Below, one piece after another: positions 45,721-57,734 of a DNA stretch of 64,000 bases. The stretch lies in contig JAGFNQ010006454.1 in assembly GCA_024364735.1 (NCBI GenBank), positions 49,864 through 113,863 on the forward strand. Direction: 5' to 3'. Under the pieces are notes generated by a model. That model ran no database searches, was not told the origin of the DNA, and saw only the letters and a program-made list of their open reading frames with translations. The position numbers were made by a program, and so were the translations under genes. This DNA is from Boesenbergia rotunda (Eukaryota; Streptophyta; Magnoliopsida; Zingiberales; Zingiberaceae). The first letter of the stretch is position 1, and each line of letters opens with the position of its first letter.

Positions 45721-48700
45721 GAACAGATCAAGTCTGATAGATGGAAAGTCCATTTCATCAAGTAAATTACTGCCATATTCAGTACAAGTAACTGCACAAT
45801 ACATAGCAGCAGCCAGAGTAATCATATAAAACAAGATTGCACAAGCAAAACGTGGAGAAGCAGGATAACAATCTAGGCAATTGCTTTTTCTTTAATCATA
45901 TTTACTGCTGCTATAAAAATAACCTGTCTTTACAAGTTCTAAGCATATTATTGTTTGAAATTTCCTTGGTGAATGAACCAAACTGCTACTGAATTTTCAA
46001 CATGGGGCTCTATTTGTTGCAGATAAATGCTAATTGCCATTTTGCATCTCTAAAAATTATCCTATTTTCCAACTGATTTGGCATATGTATGTTTGCAGCT
46101 AACATAGTGATGATTTTTGTTCCACCCAGTCACATTCTGTAACATAACAAATAGCTCCTCACGAGGTTAACCAATTTTAGCCTGAGAAAATTGTCGATTG
46201 CACAAATTGGGAACTCCTCAATAAACTGAGGAAATATTGATAAATGTGGAGACAAGCCAAAAGAGGATGGGCTGTCTTGCTGGTAATCCTCAAATTTGGA
46301 ATATAATCTTCTATCTTGCTAAAAGAATTCTTAAAAAAGCCCCACAAAATAAAATGGAGTCCCACAAAATATGCTGCTTCTAGCTTTCCTTTATATCATG
46401 TTGCCATTTTAAAAAGAAAAATGCTGCTCCTTTTCTCAAAATAAACAAATAAATATATTTCCTTCTTTCCATCCTTCTTGAATCTGGTCCATTTTTCAAA
46501 AACTAGTGAAAAAACTTTCAGCCATTCATCTCGTTTAAAAAATCAAATTAGAGCACTGCTTGATCGAGTTGGGCTTGGGAGACTTACACATGAAGGGACA
46601 ATGAGGATGGCCACACTAAATCAGAAATTAGGAAGATGTAGAGTGTTGTGTGAGTTCAGATATTCAAACAGTTCGCCAACAATAAGGCTGTAGACCCACG
46701 AGAAAGCAACTTGATCGCCGAGTATTTGATCCATGAGATAATGCTGAACAGGAGAAGAAGAAAGATGTATAGAAGATAGAGTAGATATATGGAAGGAGGC
46801 AAGTGTAGCAATTGGAGGATGGATTATAGGACTTTTTTGGTGATAGCCGTGACAATGAGAAGTGCCAATTTCGATGAAACCTAATTATATGCACTAAAGA
46901 TCCACTTGAGTGATGATGGTGCACAAGCAGCACACTATAGAAGCAGGGGGTGTTTGTTGCGAGGTGATGAGGAAGGAACACTAGCAAGGTCTAGAAGGAT
47001 GGCTAAATGAAAGAATTGTTCTTAAGGTGTTAGTTCTCTTTTGATAGCTCCTAGTAAAATAACTCTGATGAAAATCTAGAAGAGCTCTCCAACGACAACT
47101 TTGATGAGTCCCTTAACAATATGCAATGTAAGAAAAAGTCATTTATTGGCTTGACCCTCTTTAGAGACTAATTGAATCAATATTTATCATAACTTAGACT
47201 CTCAAATCTTTACTCATTCATTTTATCAAAAGAAGACAAACAAGGAAACTCATTATGATCCAGTAATGCAAGGCACCAACTTAAAATTTGAAAATCACTT
47301 TGTGTGAGTCATTCTGTAACTACTTATATCTTTGATTCTTATCAACCAACTAAATTAGATGTCTTATTTTCCTCTGTCTACCAAGCCTGAGCTCTGCTTT
47401 GCATATGAGATATATTTCTATTGATACATTGAGTAATAACTATTACAAAATATTTAATGGTATATTAAATATCCATATTACATTCATCAATTCAAATTTT
47501 CTCATTATATCTACTTTGTTTAGTTATTTTGCGAGAAACATTGGTTACAATGCTTCTTTATTTAACTTTCTAACTTATTAAGTGCAAGTTCAATTTTCAA
47601 AATCAATGGATATGCTAATTTGCTAGGAGAAGTTCGAGCATTCATCTTCATGTGTTGATTTAGTTATAGGTTTTATGAAATCATCCTCATTAGTATTGCC
47701 TTCATGGCCACATGATTTCCATGAAGGCAAGGACATATCTCCTTAGTCATTGGAAAGGGTGATCAAAAAGGAATATATTAACTCAAAGTACAAAAAGAAA
47801 AATAAAGTGCATCAATTTCTTTCTCATTAGAAAGGATGTCTAAGTAATAAAAATAAAATAATACAAAAAAACAAACGTTGCTAGAAAGAGTTGTTGTAGC
47901 AATTAGTCCATATGCTTGAAAACAAGGCCCAATAAGAGAAGCCAGCAACTAGCTAGGAATCGCGTTAACTTCAGTAGAGAAGAATAATGCAAACAAGAAA
48001 ATAAATAATATAGAAAAGGAAATAATTTTAAAGAAAGTAAATTGAAGATAAACGGTCGATAATGCATCTACGATAAAATGAAATAATTATAAAATAGTAA
48101 GACGGGTGCTTGTATAATAAATCAAAGATTTGATTTTGTCATTTGGTAATTAATATTTTTTTTATTTTAGTAACTAATATTAAGTTTATCACATCTTCCA
48201 AATATAAAGAGAAATAATTGACACAATTTAGTTAGTTGATAATAAACTCATATACAATTGTACAGGAAATATATAACTTAGAGTATCCGTAATAAGAGGA
48301 GGTAATATTTGTGATTTATACTTTCACATATCATTTAATATATCACTTTTCAGATATTCCAAATCTGACAATTAAATATTTCACTAATCAAATATCTATA
48401 GATATCATTCATCAAATATCTCACTCTCCAATATTTTCAATTTCACAATAAAATATCTCACGAATTAAATATTTATAGGTCTCACGATCATTTTATTAAT
48501 TTACATCTAATTTTACATTTAAATAAAATTAATTATACTTTCCAATTATTCAATTTAATATATTTCATCTACCATTTATCCATAAATATTTTTTACTAAC
48601 ATAATATCTATTTTAATAATTATTTTAATATTAATTTTTTATTTAAATAGAAAATATAGGACGCACAAAATTTAAAATAAATAATACAACATACAAATAC

Positions 48701-48757
48701 AAATGCTTCGTGAATTCGAAATTAAAATAATTAAAAAATTCATAAATAATAAATTAA
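45721..48757. other. Unassigned A/T-rich DNA
   Basis: I recognise no gene, RNA or element. ORFs here are short (under 110 codons), without recognisable domains, and composition becomes strongly A/T-rich from about 47990 to 48740. An old, decayed element or intergenic host DNA is likely. Confidence 0.4.
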
Positions 48758-49730
48758 TCATTCACTCATTATGATGGCGTATTTTACATGTACGACCAAA
48801 TCGTGACAAAGCTGATGATGCACCTGAATACCACATAACTCGGAATTTCTTCGAATGTATTCAGCAAATTCAATGTTTGAGTCATGATTCACTATGATAA
48901 TATTATATTCATCACAATCCCAAATCGATATTGCATGACCTTCATCCTTTACAATCATATTGTGTAAAATAATACGTGTATACATGATTTCTTTGCATTT
49001 ATCCATAAATCAATGTTGCCCTGAACCTCTTATGATTGCCCAACAGGTTTGGAGCATCCCAAATGCCCGCTCGACGTCTTTTCTTGCAGCGTCTTGTCTT
49101 TCCAAAATTTCATTCTTTTTGGATCCTGGGAGCAAGAAAAACTATTGACAAAAGTGGCTTATTATGAATATATACCATCTATTAGATAGTATCTTTTTGT
49201 ATATTGTGTACTGTTCACAATAAAATTGACCTCCGGTGCATTTTTTCAAGACGTATTAAAAATAATCGATTCATTAAGTACATTGAAGTCATTGCGAGAC
49301 CCCACAACTCTAAAAAAAAAGGCATGTCATATCCACAAATCGACAGATGCAACTGCCTCAAGCTTAATTGTTGGATAGCCACGATCGTCTCGTGTGTACT
49401 GTGTCTTTCATGCGACCTGACAATTTTTCCCGATCTAATACATGCAATTAAGACTTCCTAGCATCCTAGGGAAACCGTGTCTTTGTTTATACATTCAAGC
49501 AAACGAGTGATGGCAGTTACATTGGGTTTTCTTAAGTACTCACCTTCATATATTTGTATCACACATTGACAAAAGTTGGGCAAGTATTCGAGGGCAATTA
49601 TTTCACTCATCCGCAGGTACTCATCTAATTGGTCGGCAAAACCTCTATAAGCAAGTTGACAGATAGTCGTCATGTATTTCTGAAGCGGCGACAGGGCCTT
49701 TTCTCCTTGCTACATCTTCCCTTCATTTAA
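48758..49730 (-). pseudogene. PIF/Harbinger-type transposase remnant
   Basis: In pieces on the minus strand, in the expected order: LSPLQKYMTTICQLAYRG and DEYLRMSE (49620-49720); EYLRKPN (about 49530); TIKLEAVASVDLWI (about 49350); GSRNDFNVLNES (about 49280); QDAARKDVERAFGMLQ (about 49070); and IMYTRIILHNMIVKDE to VHHQLCHDLVVH (48758-49000). These are the DDE_Tnp_4/HARBI1-ALP1 landmarks, including the D and E motif regions. Frameshifts and stops break it, for example TGA after FNTS and TGA before FMDKCKE. A harbinger element needs a second Myb-like protein, which is not seen here. The terminal repeats were not found. Confidence 0.85.
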
Positions 49731-49739
49731 AATATATAC

Positions 49740-50248
49740 TAGAATGATTTTTTAAATTAGTGACGATGCGTAAAAATAACTATTTTCTCATTCCGAATCA
49801 TCGTCAGAATATGTCATCAGTATACACCGGCTAATTGTAGAGATATAATCATTGATAAGTTAAGTATATCTAACTACACGATCTCTATTAATTGACCTTC
49901 TTCTTTACTCTCATAATAATCTTGAATGAATTCATCCAAGAGATCGTGTAAGCAAATACATGGATGAATTATAGATAAATAAAAAACATACAGAAATCTA
50001 AGCCATGATTTTGAATATCATGGAATGCTTAATGGAGAGTTATAGATATATGTTAAGCAAATACAATTGACTCACAGAAATATGTGTGTTTATTTGTATG
50101 GTTTGATATCTCATATTGTGCTAAACATCACCTATTTTAATTAATTATAAAAGCCTGATATATTATTACTGATTGTCACATGTAATTTTTTAGTGTCACC
50201 TTTGATAATTGTATCGATGAGTATCGTATCGTATGATGCCGACACTCA
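49740..50248. other. Unassigned DNA left of the MULE
   Basis: Short A/T-rich stretch. A GTATCGTATCGTATG microrepeat is at about 50221. Nothing else is recognised. Confidence 0.4.
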
Positions 50249-50257
50249 AATATAATT
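50249..50257. repeat. Target site duplication of the MULE, left
   Basis: AATATAATT is identical to 55552-55560. A 9-bp duplication is characteristic of Mutator-like elements. Confidence 0.85.
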
Positions 50258-50420
50258 CGGCAATTTATCAAAGGGCGTACCTAAGTATTGGTATTTACCA
50301 AAAGGCGTATCATGGTTTCAATATTACCAAAGGGCGCACATATTTTAGTAAACTTCCTCTTATACCCCTACTATCAAGTACTGCATGCATTTCTCTTTTT
50401 CTTTTTCTTTTTCTTTTTCT
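50258..50420 (+). repeat. Outer TIR segment with CCAAAGGGCG triplet (left)
   Basis: Three spaced copies of TACCAAAGGGCG-like words (50263-50334) followed by a CTTTTT pentanucleotide run near 50394-50423. The mirror image is at 55385-55551. Confidence 0.85.
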
Positions 50421-51427
50421 TTGTCAGTAACGATTTTCGAGATGGACCATAAAGAGATGTTCCTTTATATTTTGATTTTTATATTATGGAACCTTTCTCA
50501 AAATAAAAAAATATTGAAATTAATTAAAATATTTTTATTAAATTAAAACTAAAAGAACATATTAGACCCACGTTGGGCCTGAAATGGTTCCATTTCAGGC
50601 CCAACGTGGGGATGAAATATTTCCATTTCAGGCCCAACGTGCCCAATATTAAGAGTCTTTTTTTGATTCTTTGTTATTACATTTTAACACCTCGGAGAAG
50701 TCCAAATAAATAATGGATAGCAAATTTGAACTCCTTGTAACCTCAGAAATCCACAGGAACTGAAATTTTTACAATCGGAGTTCTCTAGGTCAATCAGTGA
50801 CCTTTTAGTGTCATTGGGGCTGAAATGGAATCATTTCAGGCCCAACGTGGGGCTGAAATGTTTCCATTTCAGCCCCAATGACCCTAAAAGGTCACTGATT
50901 GACCTAGAGAGCTCTGATTGTAAAAATTGCAGTTTCTTTGGATTTCTGAGGTTACAATGAATTCAAATTTGCTATCCATTGTTTATTTGGACATCTCCGA
51001 GGTGCTAAAATGTAATAATAAAGAACCGCGAAGAAATCACACATTAGGCCTTTTAGGGTCATTGGGCCAGAAATGGTTGGACACCTATTGTATTGGTGAT
51101 ATCTAATATATAAATGTTTGAACACCTAAAATATCATCTCCTACCTCTGACCTCTCTATTCATATAGAATTTTCAGAAATTCAGATATGGGAGGTCCATC
51201 AGTGGGTTTTGGTCAAAACTCACTAATATTTCTAAACTACTCCTATTTAATTGGTGATATCTAATATATAGATGGCTGGACACCTAAAACATCATCTCCT
51301 ACCTCTAACCTCTCAATTCATTTGGAGTTTTCAGAAATCCAGATATGAGAGGTCCATCAGTGGGTTTTGAGCAAAACCCACTGATGGAACTAAACAAAAC
51401 CTATAGCTTTGAAAAAAATAAAAATTT

Positions 51428-52999
51428 GAGGTTATGGACACCTAAAATACTTTCTCCAACCTCATCCCTAACTTTTTAGCTGGGGGTTTCAGAAATCCAG
51501 ATATGGGAGGTCCATCAGTGGGTTTTGAGCAAAACCCACTGACGGAACTAAACTAGACCTATAGCTTTGGAAAAAATAAAAATTTTAGGTTATGGACACC
51601 TAAAATACTTTCTCCAACCTCATCCCTAACTTTTTAGCTGGGGGTTTCAGAAATCAAGATATGGGAGGTCCATCAGTGGGTTTTGAGCAAAACCCACTGA
51701 TGGAACTAAACTAGACCTATAGCATTGAAAAAAATAAAAATTTGAGGTTATGCACACCTAAAATACTTTCTCCAACCTCATCCCTAACTTTTTAGCCGGG
51801 GGTTTCAGAAATCCAGATATGGGAGGTCCATCAGTGGGTTTTGAGCAAAACCCACAAATGGATCTAAACTAGACCTATAGCTTTGGAAAAAATAAAAATT
51901 TGAGGTTATGGACACCTAAAATACTTTCTCCAACCTCATCCCTAACTTTTTAGCTAGGGGTTTCAGAAATCCAGATATGGGAGGTCCATCAGTGGGTTTT
52001 GAGCAAAACCCACTGATGGAACTAAACATGACCTATAGCTTTGGAAAAAATAAAAATTTGAGGTTATGGACACCTAAAATACTTTCTCCAACCTCATCCC
52101 TAACTTTTTAGCTGGGGGTTTCAGAAATCCAGATATGGGAGGTCCATCAGTGGGTTTTGAGCAAAACCCACTGATGGAACAAAACTAGACCTATCGCTTT
52201 GAAAAAAATAAAAATTTGAGGTTATGGACACCTAAAATACTTTCTCCAACCTCATCCCTAACTTTTTAGCTTGGGGTTTCAGATATCCAGATATGGGAGG
52301 TCCATCAGTGGGTTTTGAGCAAAACCCACTGATGGAACTAAACTAGACCTATAGCTTTGGAAAAAATAAAAATTTGAGGTTATGGACACCTAAAATACTT
52401 TCTCTAACCTCATCCCTAATTGTATGTGGGGGTTTCAGAAATCCAGATATGGGAGGTCCATCAGTGGGTTTTGAGCAAAACCCACTGATGGAACTAAACT
52501 AACCTATAGCTTTGGAAAAAATAAAAATTTGAGGTTATGGACACCTAAAATACTTTCTCCAACCTCAACAATAACTTTTTAGCTGGGGGTTTCAGAAATC
52601 CAGATATGGGAGGTCCATCAGTGGGTTTTGAGTAAAACCCACTGATGGAACTAAACTAGACCTATAGCTTTGAAAAAAATAAAAATTTGAGTTTATGGAC
52701 ACCTAAAATACTTTCTCCATCCTCATCCCTAACTTTTTAGCTGGGGGTTTTAGAAATCCAGATATGGGAGGTCCATCAGTGGGTTTTGAGCAAAACCCAC
52801 TGATGGAACTAAACTAGACCTATAGCTTTGGAAAAAATAAAAATTTGAGGTTATGGACACCTAAAATACTTTCTCCAACCTCATCCCTAACTTTTTAGCT
52901 GGGGGTTTCAAAAATCCAGATATGGGAGGTCCATCAGTGGGTTTTGACCAAAACCCACTGATGGAACTAAACTAGACCTATAGCTTTGAAAAAAATAAA
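51428..52999 (+). repeat. 158-bp tandem array, left arm of the MULE (about 10 units)
   Basis: Units begin GAGGTTATGGACACC at about 51428, 51586, 51743, 51902, 52060, 52218, 52376, 52533, 52689 and 52847. Nearly every unit contains a hairpin with perfect 16-bp arms (CCATCAGTGGGTTTTG and its complement) around a 2-base centre. Units are nearly identical. Confidence 0.92.
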
Positions 53000-53225
53000 A
53001 ATTTCAGGCCCAATGTGGGCCTGAAATGGAATCATTTCAGGCCCAACGTGGGGCTGAAATGTTTTCATTTCAGCCCCAATGTCCCTAAAAGGCCACTGAT
53101 TGACCTAGAGAGCTCCGATTGTAAAAATTTCAGTTCCTGTGAATTTCTGAGGTTACAAGGAGTTCAAATTTGCTATCCATTGTTTATTTGGACTTCTCCG
53201 AGGTGTTAAAATGTAATAACAAAGA
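53000..53225 (+). repeat. Central block B of the MULE
   Basis: GGCCCAACGTGGGGCTGAAA-type palindromes are followed by a block with CACTGATTGACCTAGAGAG and CTATCCATTGTTTATTTGG. Copies lie inverted at about 50665-50870 and 54440-54620, and direct at 50875-51040, 54720-54880 and 54990-55160. Confidence 0.85.
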
Positions 53226-54110
53226 GGTTGGAGAAAGTATTTTAGGTGTCCATAACCTCAAATTTTTATTTTTTTCGAAGCTATAGGTCTATTTTAGTTC
53301 CATCAGTGGGTTTTGCTCAAAACCCACTGATGGACCTCCCATATCTGGATTTCTGAAACACCCAGCTAAAAAGTTAGGGATGAGGTTGGAGAAAGTATTT
53401 TAGGTGTCAATAACCTCAAATTTTTATTTTTTCCAAAGCTATAGGTCTAGTTTAGTTCCATCAGTGGGTTTTGCTCAAAACCCACTGATGGACCTCCCAA
53501 ATCTGGATTTCTGAAACCCCTAGCTAAAAAGTTAGGGATGAGGTTGGAGAAAGTATTTTAGGTGTCCATAACCTCAAATTTTTATTTTTTTCAAAGCTAT
53601 AGGTCTAGTTTAGTTCCATCAGTGGGTTTTGCTCAAAACCCACTGATGGACTTCCCATATCTAGATTTCTGAAACCCCCAGCTAAAAAGTTATTGTTGAG
53701 GTTGGAGAAAGTATTTTAGGTGTCCATAACCTCACATTTTTATTTTTTCCAAAGCTATAGGTCTAGTTTAGTTCCATCAGTGGGTTTTGCTCAAAACCTA
53801 CTGATGGACCTCCCATATCTGGATTTCTGAAACCCCCAGCTAAAAAGTTAGGGATGAGGTTGGAGAAAGTATTTTAGGTGTCCATAACCTAAAATTTTTA
53901 TTTTTTCCAAAGCTATAGGTCTAGTTTAGTTCCATCAGTGGGTTTTGCTCAAAACCCACTGATGGACCTCCCATATGTGGATTTCTGAAACCCCCAGCTA
54001 AAAAGTTAGGGATGAGGTTGGAGAAAGTATTTTAGGTGTCCATAACCTCAAATTTTTATTTTTTTCAAAGTTATAGGTTTAGTTTAGTTCCATCAGTGGG
54101 TTTTGCTCAA
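53226..54110 (-). repeat. 158-bp tandem array, right arm of the MULE (about 6 units)
   Basis: The same units as in the left arm but inverted, starting about every 157 bases at 53223, 53378, 53540, 53698, 53855 and 54012. There are fewer copies than on the left (about 6 against 10). Confidence 0.92.
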
Positions 54111-55551
54111 AACTCACTGATGGACCTCCCATATCTGGATTTCTGAAAACTCCATATGAATTGAGAGGTTAGAGGTAGGAGATGATATTTTAGGTGTCCA
54201 ACCATCTATATGTTAGATATCACCAATCAAATAGGAGTTGTTTAGAAATATCAGTGAGTTTTGACCAAAATCCACTGATGGACCTCCCATATCTGGATTT
54301 CTGAAAATTCTATATGAATAGAGAGGTCATAGGTAGGAGATGATGTTTTAGGTGTCCAAACATCTATATATTAGATATCACCAATGCAATAGGTGTCCAA
54401 CCATTTCAGGCCCAATGACCATAAAAGGCCTAATGTGTGATTTCTTCGCGGTTCTTCATTATTACATTTTAGCACCTCGGAGAAGTCCAAATAAACAATG
54501 GATAGTAAATTTGAACTCCTTGTAACCTCAGAAATCCATAGGAACTGAAATTTTTACAATCGGAGTTCTCTAGGTCAATCAGTGACCTTTTAGGGTCATT
54601 GGGGCTGAAATGTTTCCATTTCAGCCCACGTTGGGCCTGAAATGATTCCATTTCTGGCCCACATTTGGGCCTGAAATGGAATCATTTCAGGCCCAACGTG
54701 GGGCTGAAATGGACATTCAGCCCCAATGACCCTAAAAGGTCACTGATTGACCTAGAGAACTCCGATTGTAAAAATTTCAGTTCCTATGGATTTCTGAGGT
54801 TACAAGGAGTTCAAATTTGCTATCCATTGTTTATTTGGACTTCTCCGAGGTGTTAAAATGTAATAACTAAGAATCAAAAAAAGACTCTTAATATTGGGCC
54901 CTTGGGGCTGAAATGGAAACATTTCAGCCCCACGTTGGGCCTGAAATAATTCCATTTCATTTCAGGCCCAACGTGGGGCTGAAATGTTTCCATTTCAGCC
55001 CCAATGACCCTAAAAGTCACTGAATGACCTAGAGAGCTCCGATTGTAAAATTTCAGTTCCTGTGGATTTCTGAGGTTTCAAGGAGTTCAAATTTGCTATC
55101 CATTATTTATTTGGACTTCTCCGAGGTGTTAAAATGTAATAACAAAGAATCGAAAAAAGGCTCTTAATATTGGGCACGTTGGGCCTGAAATGGAAACATT
55201 TCATCCCCACGTTGGGCCTGAAATGGAACCATTTCAGGCCCAACGTGGGTCTGATATGTTCTTTTAGTTTTAATTTAATAAAAATATTTTAATTAATTTC
55301 AATATTTTTTTATTTTGAGAAAGGTTCCATAATATAAAAATAAAAATATAAAGGAACATCTCTTTATGGTCCATCTCGAAAATCGTTACTGACAAAGAGA
55401 AAGAGAAAGAGAAAGAGAAATACATGCAGTACTTGATGGTAGGGGTATAAGAGGAAGTTTACTGAAATATATGCCCCTTTGGTAACATTGAAACCATGGT
55501 ACGCCTTTTGGTAAATACCAATACTTAGGTACGCCCTTTGGTAATTTGCCG

Positions 55552-55560
55552 AATATAATT
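55552..55560. repeat. Target site duplication of the MULE, right
   Basis: AATATAATT, identical to the left copy at 50249-50257. Confidence 0.85.
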
Positions 55561-56349
55561 TGATTTACATTAAAACAACCATCCCGAGATATAATAGATC
55601 GAATTGGTTATTATGGAATAGATATTACTGTAATAGATAAGAGTTTGAATCTTATAACAAAGCTAAGAAAAATGTCTTCCCTCGTAATGGTTAATTAACT
55701 ACATTTTTCCAATTTATTTCTTCATAGATGACCATAAGGTTAGTCATGTGAAACTATTAGACAGGCAATTTTCACCTTTTATTATAGTGTTGAGTATTAG
55801 TTTATGATATAATCCAATAAACTTTTTGTACTTTGACTATCTCATTAATTACAATAGATTTACTTTTAAAAACTAACTAAAAGATTATTAGGTTTAATAT
55901 AATTTGAGAATACCTAACAATAAAAAGATATCAAGTGAGATAGAATACCACAATTATAAGCAAAACTATGGTCCCCAAAATGCATAAAGCATCTAATTTG
56001 ACCCCAAAAAAAATCCATAGGACTTCTACTCTCAAATTAAGAAGATTATAAAAGTAAGTCTTTAAGCCAAATAGTATGAAACTTACACATCCTGGAAGCA
56101 AAAGATGATTCACATGCCTCTTTCTCAATCTGTCCTAGGATTAATACGAATAAGGTAAATCGTGGAGACTACTAGCCCAAACAGTGACTAATACATAAGA
56201 GAAGATAAACATCTGACTTTGAAGGTCCTTTGCAGCCAGCTAGAGAGGATGAATAACTCTACAATTACAAACTATATCTTTTGCAATATCTTAGCAAAGA
56301 TGATAGATTAAATAGAAATTAAATCAAATATGAACAACATAAAAGAAAC
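55561..56349. other. Unassigned DNA right of the MULE
   Basis: No gene is recognised. The sequence is A/T-rich with only short ORFs. Confidence 0.4.
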
Positions 56350-56471
56350 TAGTAAGAGACCAGGATTTACTTGGCTATAATCAGGGTAGTTGCTAATCCA
56401 AGGCAATGAAATCTCTATTAAGAAAAACTTCTTCAGTGTAGGCAGAGAAGCCTTTTACCGATATTGGAAAG
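56350..56471 (-). repeat. A-type LTR fragment, left of the TRIM
   Basis: GAGAAGCCTT and flanking words resemble the element A LTR near 590-605. The fragment is interrupted by the TRIM and continues at 57173. Its left border is vague. Confidence 0.4.
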
Positions 56472-57172
56472 TATTAGAACCGAAAGGAATTTAGATATCT
56501 CCACAATAGTATGATATTGTCCACTATGGGCCTAAGCCCTTATGGTTTTGCTCTTGGGCTCTCCCAAAAGGCCTCATACCAATGGAGATATCTTTTTTCC
56601 TTATAAGCCTATGATCTTTCCCATGTGTTTTCGATGTGGGACTATATTTGCAACCTTGCAACCCCAACAATCCTCCCCCCCCTTAAACAAAGGACCACAA
56701 GCCCCACCTCAAGCGGAAACCCTTTCCGTTTGATGTCCGATCCTTAACCCACCAGGACTTTCTGCTCCTTGATCCACTCGACCTACTAGGACTTCACCAC
56801 CTAGCCGCAACTAGGACTTCTCTGTCTGGTGTCTGGTCCTCTTGATCAAGACATGAGAGCTCACACATCCTTTATTCAAGGCTTAACCCATTTGGTTAGA
56901 TCTGGGTCATGGCTCTAGCTCGTGCTTCTTCCGACGGTTAGTCCGGTGAAGAGCAACCTGACTCTGATACCAATTGTTAGAACCGGAAGGAATTTAGATA
57001 TCTCCACAATAGTGTGATATTGTCCACTATGGGCCTAAGCCCTCATGGTTTTGCTCTTGGGCTCTCCCAAAAGGCCTCATGCCAATGGATAGATCTTTTT
57101 TCCTTATAAGCCTATGCTCTTTCTCATGTGTTTTCGATGTGGGACTATGTTTGCAACCTTGCAACCCCAACA
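56472..57172 (-). mobile_element. Complete TRIM retrotransposon (701 bp)
   Basis: Two 198-bp LTRs (56472-56669 and 56975-57172) flank a 305-bp non-coding interior. On the minus strand the PBS (TGGTATCAGAGTC, about 56960-56972) abuts the 5' LTR at 56975, and a G-rich PPT (about 56671-56682, plus strand TCCTCCCCCCCC) abuts the 3' LTR. The left LTR start is mutated (TATTAG for TGTTAG). Flanks GAAAG and AAAAG are a 4-of-5 target duplication. The LTRs hold a GGGCCTAAGCCC inverted word. No coding capacity; it would need enzymes from another element. Confidence 0.9.
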
Positions 57173-57734
57173 AAAAGCTCGTAGAAGAGTTAGGAAATTG
57201 AATACAAGTTATTGTCTTTTCTTCTAACCTCTAGGGGCTATTTATAGCCTAAAAATAAATGTTACCGTTGTGCTGATGTGGTACTGAGGTGTCATAGTTA
57301 TGATCTAAGACGCCTCAATTGAATAAGATTTTATCCATGTGCCAACAGTAATTGTTGATCATTTTTTAATCTGAGACGCCTCAGTTCCGACCCGAGCCGC
57401 CTCAGTTCCGACCTGAGGCATCTCGAGTATCAGCCGAGGTGCCTCAATTTCACTTATGTGCAAAACTCAGTCTTTTCAACTAATGCGCCTCCAGAAGCAA
57501 TTGATGTGCCTCAGTTGACTTTTTGATCAAAGTTTATATTTGTGTTGACTTTTCTCCATCTTCGTCCACTTGGGTGATTTCTGGCAAACTAGAGTTAGGC
57601 TTACCCGAATTCGACTCCGGCCTTCACCACGAATGGGCTTCCTTCTCGGCTTCTCGTCACTCGGACATCGCGCACGCCCTTTTCATCCACCTGTGTACTC
57701 TTCCGCAATCTTTGTGTCCCTTGGATGCACAAAG
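57173..57734 (-). repeat. A-type LTR fragment, right of the TRIM
   Basis: CTATTTATAGCC at about 57238 and the 57560-57725 region match the element A LTR (665-677 and 1070-1250) in order and orientation. Between them lies a cluster of GAGGCGCCTC-like palindromic words (57365-57450). It is cut by element F at 57735. Confidence 0.7.

Larger units (their letters stand above)
50258..55551. mobile_element. Giant palindromic Mutator-like element (5294 bp, non-coding)
   Basis: The two ends are inverted copies starting CGGCAA on the left and TTGCCG on the right, followed by ACCAAAGGGCGTACC-type words, and flanked by 9-bp duplications. Inverted similarity continues from both ends to the centre near 53000-53225. 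In order inward on both arms: ACCAAAGGGCG triplet, CTTTTT microsatellite, A/T block, GGCCCAACGTGGG palindromes, block B, ATATTAGATATCACCAAT block, 158-bp tandem units. No transposase or captured gene is visible. Short ORFs such as 53015-53209 are the same palindromic block in three places. The mobility class is inferred from the TSD length and long TIRs. Confidence 0.85.

Noticed and set aside
46478..46987. Possible host gene exons (two ORFs of 71 and 107 codons)
   Set aside because: No domain, no splice pattern and low-complexity residues; I could not support a gene.
50392..50430. CTTTTT microsatellite as a separate feature of interest
   Set aside because: It is part of the MULE terminal repeat and is mirrored at about 55398-55420.
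53015..53209. ORF with MGLKWNHFRPN start, repeated at 54469-54651 and 54665-54856
   Set aside because: Translation of the palindromic block B of the MULE on different strands; not a protein family.
51428..54110. CRISPR-like regular repeats
   Set aside because: The units are contiguous tandem repeats of 158 bp without unique spacers, in a plant element.
56472..57172. Cassandra-type TRIM
   Set aside because: No 5S rRNA-like A box or C box is visible in the LTR, so only the general TRIM label is kept.
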